Assembly (NCBI GenBank): GCA_039811185.1
Contig: JBDHYF010000015.1
Location: 1-36,369 of the forward strand
Length of the DNA stretch: 36,369 nt
Source of the DNA: JAEZDR01 sp039811185
GTDB taxonomy: Bacteria > Bacteroidota > Bacteroidia > Chitinophagales > Chitinophagaceae
Reading direction: 5' to 3'
Shown here: piece after piece, positions 30,881-36,369 of the stretch
How the letters are laid out: the number at the start of each line of letters is the position of its first letter
Position numbering within the stretch: position 1 is the stretch's first letter
Notes under the pieces: generated by a model
The model's input: the letters and a program-made list of their open reading frames with translations, nothing else
Database searches by the model: none
Told to the model about the DNA's origin: nothing
Program-made: the position numbers and the translations under genes

Positions 30881-31780
30881 ATGATGAATTTTGCAAACCT
30901 CGCACCCATACCTCCATTGCTGCAACCGCTTACCGCCCACGGCTGGAACAACAAAGAAATTGAAGTAAGCATGCTGCGCCTCGACAAAATTCACCCCATC
31001 ATCAGCGGCAACAAACTCTTTAAACTGTCAGGACATCTACAGTTGTTGCAACAAGGAAATTATGCCGGTGTGGCAAGTTGCGGCGGCCCCTTTTCCAACC
31101 ACCTGTCCGCCCTTGCATTTGCAGCGAGGCAGTTAAACATTCCGAGTGTGGCATTTGTGCGCGGCGAAAAGCCCGCGGCCTGCTCCCCAACCTTGCGCGA
31201 TTGCGCTGACTACGGAATGGAGATAAGATTCGTTCCAAGAACCGAATTTGCGCAGCCCCACGTACTGAAATCGCTTTTACCCACTCACTACTGGATCGAC
31301 TTAGGCGGCTACGGAACCGCCGGCATGGAAGGGTTCCGATGGTTGCTGAACAGTTTTAACAGCGCTGCTTACACCCACCTCATTACTGCCGTGGGCAGTG
31401 GAACCACCCTTGCTGCGCTGCGCCGCTATTGCAGTCCGCATCAGCAGATTATCGGCATCAGCAGTATGAAAAACAACCTAAGCCTGCAACCGCATATCGA
31501 CGCACTGCTGCCCGAAAAACTAAGAGGCAAATACCAAATTTTTCACAACTATCATTTTGGCGGGTTCGCTAAAACAACAGCGCAGTTAATCGCATTTATG
31601 CAAACCCTTTATCAGCACTTCCAGATGCCGACCGATATTGTGTACACGGCTAAAATGGTTTATGGCGTTTTCGACTTGATTGAGAAAGGCCACTTCAGCG
31701 CGCAGACAAAAATACTCATGCTTCATGGTGGCGGGCTGCAAGGTAACCGTTCGCTTCCTGCCGAAACTTTACCATTTTAA
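30881..31780 (+). CDS. PLP-dependent enzyme, ACC deaminase/D-cysteine desulfhydrase-like
   Basis: 299 residues from the ATG at 30881; the next codon but one is a TTG-preceded alternative. Fold type II landmarks are the PLP Lys in SGNKLFKLSGHL (about 45), SCGGPFSNHLSALAFAARQL, TAVGSGTTLAALRR (phosphate loop) and KILMLHGGGLQGNRS. The family deaminates 1-aminocyclopropane-1-carboxylate or desulfurates D-cysteine. Which applies cannot be told. The following secreted-protein gene begins 28 bp downstream. Confidence 0.88.
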   Translation: MMNFANLAPIPPLLQPLTAHGWNNKEIEVSMLRLDKIHPIISGNKLFKLSGHLQLLQQGNYAGVASCGGPFSNHLSALAFAARQLNIPSVAFVRGEKPAACSPTLRDCADYGMEIRFVPRTEFAQPHVLKSLLPTHYWIDLGGYGTAGMEGFRWLLNSFNSAAYTHLITAVGSGTTLAALRRYCSPHQQIIGISSMKNNLSLQPHIDALLPEKLRGKYQIFHNYHFGGFAKTTAQLIAFMQTLYQHFQMPTDIVYTAKMVYGVFDLIEKGHFSAQTKILMLHGGGLQGNRSLPAETLPF

Positions 31781-31808
31781 AACACATTCAACTCCTATTT
31801 TTGGCGCA

Positions 31809-32618
31809 ATGAAGCCGATATTTTTAGCGGGTATCATGTTTTTCCTTGTGCTGAGCGGTGTGTTTGCCCAAGATACACTGCCCGGGTTTTCGTTAGTGAG
31901 CGTGGGTGAATACAAAGTGCGGATAAGCTGGACAAATCCTTTTGCACAAAAGGTTACACAAATAAATGTGCAGCGCTCGTTCGACAGTTTAAGAAATTTT
32001 AAAACCATTTTTTCACCCGCTTCGCCGGGCCTGCCGCAAAACGGATATGTAGACGATGAGGCATACGGTCGCCCGCTTTTTTACCGCATATTTTATGTGC
32101 TGGAAGGCGGCGATTACTTCTTCACTGCTTCCGCACAGCCACATGGAAGCGCCTACGACGAGGTGGTGGAACACCAACCCACAGACAACGTTACAGCGGA
32201 AAAAGAAATCTCGGTTTATTTCCGCGACAGCCTGCTCGCAAAACTGCCGTATAGCGCCTACATGCAGTTTCGCGATTCCATTGCGCTGAAAACGAAAGAC
32301 ACTTTGTTTGCACAAGGGCCCGATAAAGTGGTATTGAAACCATTTTTGCTGCGCGAAATATGGAAAGCATCGGCTTACGTTCACACCAACAAAAGAGGCT
32401 ATCTCGACATTGTGTTACCCGACGCCGGCCGCAAGAAATACCGTCTTAAAATTGTCGATGAATCCGACGATTTGTTATTCGACATACAGCATATTTCCGA
32501 GCCTTTTCTTACACTCGATAAAGCCAACTTTATGCGCGCCGGATGGTATTTTTTCGAGTTGTACGAAGACGGCCGGCTGAAAGAGAAAAACAAATTCTAT
32601 CTCTGGAAAGATTTTTAA
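31809..32618 (+). CDS. Secreted protein with a fibronectin-like domain
   Basis: 269 residues from the ATG at 31809; the longer frame overlaps the PLP gene and lacks sense. Signal peptide MKPIFLAGIMFFLVLSGVFAQ. Residues about 28-115 look like a fibronectin III fold (YKVRISWTNPF, INVQRSFDSLRNF, YVDDEAYGRPLFYRIFYV). The C-terminal part (about 180-269) ends in FELYEDGRLKEKNKFYLWKDF. No sorting signal is seen at the end. Function unknown. It is followed at once by a structured intergenic element. Confidence 0.78.
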   Translation: MKPIFLAGIMFFLVLSGVFAQDTLPGFSLVSVGEYKVRISWTNPFAQKVTQINVQRSFDSLRNFKTIFSPASPGLPQNGYVDDEAYGRPLFYRIFYVLEGGDYFFTASAQPHGSAYDEVVEHQPTDNVTAEKEISVYFRDSLLAKLPYSAYMQFRDSIALKTKDTLFAQGPDKVVLKPFLLREIWKASAYVHTNKRGYLDIVLPDAGRKKYRLKIVDESDDLLFDIQHISEPFLTLDKANFMRAGWYFFELYEDGRLKEKNKFYLWKDF

Positions 32619-32621
32619 TAT

Positions 32622-32757
32622 TGGGGCGTTGCCCGGTGCGGCACGGCTTTACGGTGTAAAAAACATCAGGGACGGCCTTACCGGAGCCGGGCTTTCCATT
32701 ACAATCTTTTTATTCCTTCGTCATAAAAAGGATTTCCATTGCAATCCCTAACGCGGC
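32622..32757 (+). repeat. Structured intergenic element of a Bacteroidota-wide type
   Basis: It begins four bases after a stop codon. Its ends pair as GGGCGTT.../...AACGC (32624-32630 and 32750-32754). An inner hairpin, AATCTTTTTA/TAAAAAGGATT with one bulge, spans 32703-32734 and is followed by the string AATCCCTAACGC. I recall this layout (GGGCGTT start, CTTTTT/AAAAAGGATTTCC hairpin, AATCCCTAACGC end) from many Bacteroidota intergenic regions. Whether it works as RNA or is a small mobile repeat is open. Confidence 0.6.
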
Positions 32758-32836
32758 GCGCTGCCGGTGCGGGCACCCTCCACACAAAAGCGGTATCTGA
32801 TAAACAGCCTTCGTGTTTTTGACTTCGGAAATATTC

Positions 32837-32844
32837 TACTTTTG
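32837..32844 (+). promoter_or_regulatory. -7 box of the hbd promoter
   Basis: TACTTTTG, a full TAnnTTTG match, 19 bp before the ATG at 32864. A TTTTTG lies 15 bp upstream of the box. Confidence 0.65.
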
Positions 32845-32863
32845 CCACCCTAATAAAACAAGT

Positions 32864-33718
32864 ATGAAAAATGTTGCAGTAATTGGTGCCGGCACAATGG
32901 GAAACGGCATTGCCCATGTATTTGCACAAAACGGTTTTAAGGTAAATCTGATTGATGTAAACGAGGCTCAACTACAAAAAGCCATCGCCACCATAACGAA
33001 AAATCTCGATCGCCAACTTGCGAAAAATGCCATCACTGCCGAACAGAAACAGCAGGCGCTCGCCAACATTACTACCGTCAACAATGTAAAAGATGGAGTT
33101 GCCAACGCCGAACTCGTGGTGGAGGCGGCAACTGAAAATGTAGATTTAAAACTGAAAATATTTAAGGAGGCCGATGAAGCTGCGCCTTCTGCCGCCATTC
33201 TTGCCACCAATACCTCTTCCATTTCCATTACAAAAATTGCAGCGGCAACCAAGCGCCCGGATTTGGTAATCGGTATGCACTTTATGAATCCGGTGCCCGT
33301 AATGAAACTGGTTGAAATCATTAATGGATATGCCACGGCGCCACACGTAACGGACAGCATTGTTGAGCTAAGCAAACAACTGCATAAAACCCCTTGTGTG
33401 GTGAACGATTATCCGGGGTTTATTGCCAACCGTATTTTGATGCCTATGATTAATGAGGCCATTTACAGCCTTTACGAAGGCGTTGCCCAAAAAGATGAAA
33501 TTGATACGGTGATGAAGCTGGGCATGGCGCATCCGATGGGACCTTTGCAGTTGGCCGACTTTATCGGCCTCGATGTTTGCCTGAGCATTTTAAGGGTGCT
33601 TCACGATGGCTTTGGCAACCCGAAGTATGCGCCCTGTCCTTTGCTGGTAAACATGGTGCTTGCCGGCAAGCTCGGTGTAAAATCGGGCGAAGGTTTCTAT
33701 CGCTACGAAAAAAAATAA
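32864..33718 (+). CDS. hbd: 3-hydroxybutyryl-CoA dehydrogenase
   Basis: 284 residues from the ATG at 32864; a longer frame starts inside the promoter region and is rejected. The NAD fold is VIGAGTMGNGIAHVFAQNGF (about 6-25). Then come VVEAATENVDLKLKIF, the catalytic HFMNPVPVMKLVEI block with its His (about 138), DYPGFIANRILMPMINEA and MGPLQLADFIGLDVCLSIL. The length fits the single-domain enzyme, not the fused FadB. It acts in butyrate/fatty-acid metabolism. No partner gene of the pathway is nearby. Confidence 0.95.
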   Translation: MKNVAVIGAGTMGNGIAHVFAQNGFKVNLIDVNEAQLQKAIATITKNLDRQLAKNAITAEQKQQALANITTVNNVKDGVANAELVVEAATENVDLKLKIFKEADEAAPSAAILATNTSSISITKIAAATKRPDLVIGMHFMNPVPVMKLVEIINGYATAPHVTDSIVELSKQLHKTPCVVNDYPGFIANRILMPMINEAIYSLYEGVAQKDEIDTVMKLGMAHPMGPLQLADFIGLDVCLSILRVLHDGFGNPKYAPCPLLVNMVLAGKLGVKSGEGFYRYEKK

Positions 33719-33820
33719 CGGCTACTACTTAGCGGCGATATTTAAGTGCAATTTAAGCGGTGCATTCTTTGGAATCTGCGCCGCTTTTCATTTACTTTAA
33801 CACCTAAACCCCTAACGGAT

Positions 33821-34012
33821 ATGCCTGCTGCAAACACATCGTCGGCTTCGGCTGAAAATATCGCAAAGAAACGATCCCACCTGCTGTCGATTCTTTTGGC
33901 AATTATGCTTTTTCTGTTTCTCCTGCTTCAGATAAACATGCTGGTACGCGCTTCGTCTTCACCCTCGGGCGATAAAACAGCACCCGACCTGAATATTGAG
34001 TTGATGAAATAA
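33821..34012 (+). CDS. Small single-helix membrane protein
   Basis: 63 residues from the ATG at 33821. A hydrophilic start (MPAANTSSASAENIAKKRSH) is followed by one long hydrophobic helix (LLSILLAIMLFLFLLLQINMLV) and an outer tail of about 20 residues. A longer in-frame start at 33746 gives an unlikely N-terminus. No family recognised. It ends 2 bp before the convergent YigZ gene. Confidence 0.55.
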   Translation: MPAANTSSASAENIAKKRSHLLSILLAIMLFLFLLLQINMLVRASSSPSGDKTAPDLNIELMK

Positions 34013-34014
34013 TC

Positions 34015-34620
34015 TCAGACAGAGAATTTATGATCTATCCGCAACTCACTGATCAGGTTTTCAAATTCGTTGATGCGGTTAACGGGCACTTCAATTAAGA
34101 GGTTGCAGAACAGTTGCATCTCCTGCTTTACTACCTCAATATTCAGTGCTTTGATAAGGCGCATTACTTCATTCATCAGTGTATAGTCGAAATGAAGATG
34201 ACAACTGCGTGTGATTGGCTTTTGCACCACAGGCACGGTTTGCAATACCAGCGCTGCGGCTGTTTTGTAGGCACTTATGAGGCCGGGCACACCGAGCAGT
34301 GTACCGCCAAAATAACGCACTACCACTATCAGCACGTTTCTTAATTGCTTGCTGTCTATCTGTCCTAATATCGGGCGGCCGGCGGTTCCGGAGGGTTCGC
34401 CGTCATCGCTTACCCGAAAATGGTTGCTGTCGTTTCCAATGCGATAGGCAAAGCAATGATGATTGGCTTTCGGGTGCTCCTTTTTTAAAGCAGTAAGCCG
34501 CTGCTTAAAATCATCAGCAGAGTTAATGGGAAATGCATAAGCCAAAAATTTGCTGCCCCGGTCTTTGTACTCGGCTACAGCTTCTTGTTCAATGGTATAG
34601 AAATAGGCGTTCTCGTTCAC
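34015..34620 (-). CDS. YigZ/IMPACT family protein
   Basis: 201 residues. UPF0029 N-terminal domain with YKDRGSKFLAYAFPI, HHCFAYRIG, DDGEPSGTAGRPILGQI and VVVRYFGGTLLGVPGLISAY, all diagnostic of YigZ/IMPACT. A C-terminal ferredoxin-like domain (about 135-201) follows. The family is linked to translation control in eukaryotes. The bacterial role is unclear. Single gene. Confidence 0.93.
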   Translation of the reverse strand: MNENAYFYTIEQEAVAEYKDRGSKFLAYAFPINSADDFKQRLTALKKEHPKANHHCFAYRIGNDSNHFRVSDDGEPSGTAGRPILGQIDSKQLRNVLIVVVRYFGGTLLGVPGLISAYKTAAALVLQTVPVVQKPITRSCHLHFDYTLMNEVMRLIKALNIEVVKQEMQLFCNLLIEVPVNRINEFENLISELRIDHKFSV

Positions 34621-34766
34621 TTCTTAGGCCGGCTTTTATTGGCGTGCAAAGGAAAGCATTTTATGCTGCCGAAATGTAATTCAAGTTGGCACAAAGGCGA
34701 ACGAAAGGGTAGATAAAAGGATGCTGATGGGTGCTTATGAAAATAGTATGGAACCAATTTATCGGC

Positions 34767-35147
34767 CTAACCGGAAGGGGTGGGATTGCCTGAACCATAT
34801 CTAAATTGCAGAGACGGCGGGGAAACGAATGGAGAATTTCTTTCCCATTGAATAACCGGTTGTGTGTTATTAAAACCGGAAAAAAGCCCTAAGCGTGATT
34901 GCTGAACCCGGTGACCGTAATAGGTGCCGCTCGTAAACTCACCCATGGCCTGCCATTTGTCGCTAGAGTTAAATCCGCCCATTGTGCCACTTACATAATG
35001 GGAGGACCAACCGTTTTGTGTACGCAAAACGTCCGGGGTGCCTGAAAATGTGGAGAGTACACCTTCATAAAAAACATTTTGGCCCATACAGAAGTGGGTG
35101 AATAGGAGTAAACTTACTCCCATCAATTTTTTGAATAATTCTTTCAT
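34767..35147 (-). CDS. Secreted protein, apparently a truncated N-terminal part
   Basis: 126 residues with signal peptide (MKELFKKLMGVSLLLFTHFC, cleaved near MGQ). The mature part, FNSSDKWQAMGEFTSGTYYGHRVQQSRLGLF and PVIQWERNSPFVSPPSLQFRYGSGN, resembles the first 100 residues of much longer Bacteroidota surface proteins with tail-fibre-like or T9SS ends. Here it stops at PTPSG with no further domain. The 146 bp beyond contain no continuation that I could find. It may be a decayed fragment. It is divergent from the large secreted-protein gene at 35216. Confidence 0.6.
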   Translation of the reverse strand: MKELFKKLMGVSLLLFTHFCMGQNVFYEGVLSTFSGTPDVLRTQNGWSSHYVSGTMGGFNSSDKWQAMGEFTSGTYYGHRVQQSRLGLFSGFNNTQPVIQWERNSPFVSPPSLQFRYGSGNPTPSG

Positions 35148-35215
35148 AGCTAAAAAATTTAAGTTTAAAAAATATAATAAGTTAAATTTAGGATTAATAT
35201 TTAGTAACTTGGGGT

Positions 35216-36369
35216 GTGCTAAAAAATAATTTTATCCATATTATATTCTCCATTTTATTAATTTTCTTTTTAAGTAAAAGTGTTTTCGCGCAACGTTATA
35301 ATAATTGGTTTTTTTCAGGTTTTGGGGGACTGACTTTTAATACTGATCCGCCTTCTATTTTATATGGCGGACAAATCTTTGGCGGAGTGGGTTCGGCTAC
35401 AATGTCAGATATAAATGGCAATCTTTTGTTTTATACCGATGGCAAAACTGTATGGAATAAAAACCACCAGCCTATGCCCAATGGTACCGGGCTTTTCGGA
35501 GGAGGTGGCACCGGTGGAAATAATGTTTTAGCCTTTCCATTTGTTGGAAGTGATAGCTTATATTTTATATTTACAGCTCAATCAATTGAACCACCTTCAA
35601 ATGGTGTCAAAGGCTTTTGCTATTCCATAGTAAACATGTCTTTAAATAACGGATTGGGTGATATACTAATAAAAAACCATTATCTCTACGGTCCTTCATC
35701 AGGGAAGTTTACCCTTGCTCCGCATGCCAATGGTGTGGATGCCTGGTTAATAACAAAAGACTGGACTGATAAATTTTATAGCTTTTTAATCAGTTGTAAT
35801 GGAGTGGATGGTAATCCGGTGATATCCTCAACCGGTAAAAGTTTTGATTCTAATGTAACTTACATGACATCAGGAGATATAAAAACTTCTTCGGATGGCA
35901 AGTTATTGACACAGGCTGTTTCGCTTGGCAACTATTTTGAAGTTTATCAAATAAACAATAGCACCGGTCAACTTTCCAATGCTATTTATATTCCCACAAA
36001 ATTTCCTTTAAGTATTGAATTTTCACCCAACTCGAAAAAAATTTATATAAATACTGATACACTTTATATGACTGTGGGGTATAAAATATTGCAGTATGAT
36101 GTAAGTGTTCTTGATTCCACATATATAAAAAACTCTGAAACTGAGGTGGCTTTTTATGCAGATACCATTACTTACATACCTGCACCTTATGGTATTTTAC
36201 AACTAACTCCCAATGGCAAAATCGTCCATCAAGGATATGAACATTTGAAGCTTGATGTTATTTATTCACCGAACAGTGCAGCTAATTTATGCGACTATAG
36301 ATTTAACCATTGGAATGTTGACGGCCAAAGAATTATTAGCCGCTTCCCCAAAGGCTTCACCAATCTTTT
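35216..36369 (+). CDS. Large secreted protein of the gliding-motility-associated type, 3' end outside window
   Basis: Open for 384 codons to the window edge. It starts at a GTG (35216); no ATG fits. The signal peptide runs about 1-26, ending SVFAQ. The mature start NNWFFSGFGGLTFNTDPPSI, followed by SATMSDINGNLLFYTDGKTVWNKNHQPMPNGTGL, is characteristic of Bacteroidota surface proteins with an N-terminal beta-propeller-like region, PKD domains and a gliding-motility/T9SS C-terminal domain. Several repeated strands (YFEVYQINNSTGQLSNAIYI, LSIEFSPNSKKIYINTDTL) support a propeller. It has a more A/T-rich codon use than the housekeeping genes. The end, and thus the sorting signal, is not visible. 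Confidence 0.85.
   Translation, partial: MLKNNFIHIIFSILLIFFLSKSVFAQRYNNWFFSGFGGLTFNTDPPSILYGGQIFGGVGSATMSDINGNLLFYTDGKTVWNKNHQPMPNGTGLFGGGGTGGNNVLAFPFVGSDSLYFIFTAQSIEPPSNGVKGFCYSIVNMSLNNGLGDILIKNHYLYGPSSGKFTLAPHANGVDAWLITKDWTDKFYSFLISCNGVDGNPVISSTGKSFDSNVTYMTSGDIKTSSDGKLLTQAVSLGNYFEVYQINNSTGQLSNAIYIPTKFPLSIEFSPNSKKIYINTDTLYMTVGYKILQYDVSVLDSTYIKNSETEVAFYADTITYIPAPYGILQLTPNGKIVHQGYEHLKLDVIYSPNSAANLCDYRFNHWNVDGQRIISRFPKGFTNL

Noticed and set aside
32699..32971. Minus-strand open frame of 90 codons
   Set aside because: It covers the structured element and the antisense of the hbd start.
32968..33375. Minus-strand open frame of 135 codons within hbd
   Set aside because: Antisense to the NAD-binding and catalytic regions of the dehydrogenase. 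The hydrophobic product is a codon-bias artefact.

Overview
The window is chromosomal DNA of a bacterium of the phylum Bacteroidota, probably of the Chitinophaga/Sphingobacteria side. Several signs point there. Perfect or near-perfect TAnnTTTG -7 promoter boxes stand in front of many genes, and Shine-Dalgarno sites are largely absent. There is a type IX secretion (T9SS) C-terminal sorting signal, a zinc-less bL31 (rpmE2), an exosortase with a small companion membrane protein, a LytTR response regulator, and the infA-rpmJ-rpsM-rpsK-rpsD-rpoA-rplQ cluster. No prophage, integron or CRISPR array was seen.

Layout. 1-890: a tRNA-Arg(ACG) gene sits in an array of tRNA-derived repeats whose anticodon arm is exactly replaced by a palindrome. 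It is interleaved with one complete and one partial copy of a small GIY-YIG nuclease gene. 888-8786: release factor RF3 (prfC), a T9SS-secreted protein flanked by a 38-bp direct repeat, an FKBP isomerase, a Uup-type ABC-F ATPase, a LytTR regulator, a membrane-anchored protein that may be a degenerate nuclease fold, and a secreted MORN-like protein. 8861-13097: the ribosomal/RNA polymerase operon on the minus strand with its terminator, headed by infA, with the RNase P RNA gene just upstream. 13182-17441: folA, a methyltransferase and the three-gene proton-translocating transhydrogenase, all on the plus strand. 17451-24042: prfA, a DUF2231-Rieske fusion, an outer-membrane barrel, nth, a small unknown, divIC, a GldA-like ATPase, the exosortase pair and rpmE2. 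24153-31780: yajQ with an unknown partner, homogentisate dioxygenase, a repeat cluster, a Nudix gene frameshifted at an A10 run, a LysM/RlpA-like protein, an RsmF-like methyltransferase, a nucleotidyltransferase and a PLP enzyme. 31809-36369: a secreted protein, a structured intergenic element, 3-hydroxybutyryl-CoA dehydrogenase, a one-helix membrane protein, a YigZ protein, a short (possibly truncated) secreted protein, and the start of a large secreted protein that runs off the window.

Most of the window is housekeeping: translation initiation and termination, ribosome, RNA polymerase, RNase P, tRNA, redox balance and repair. The part that best repays a second look is the first 900 bases. 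There the GIY-YIG start codon abuts the tRNA terminator, and its last five codons and stop are made of tRNA D-arm sequence. Other anomalies are the A10 frameshift in the Nudix gene, the repeat-flanked T9SS gene with a shifted C-terminus, the interspersed palindromic repeats, and the structured leaders inside the ribosomal operon.
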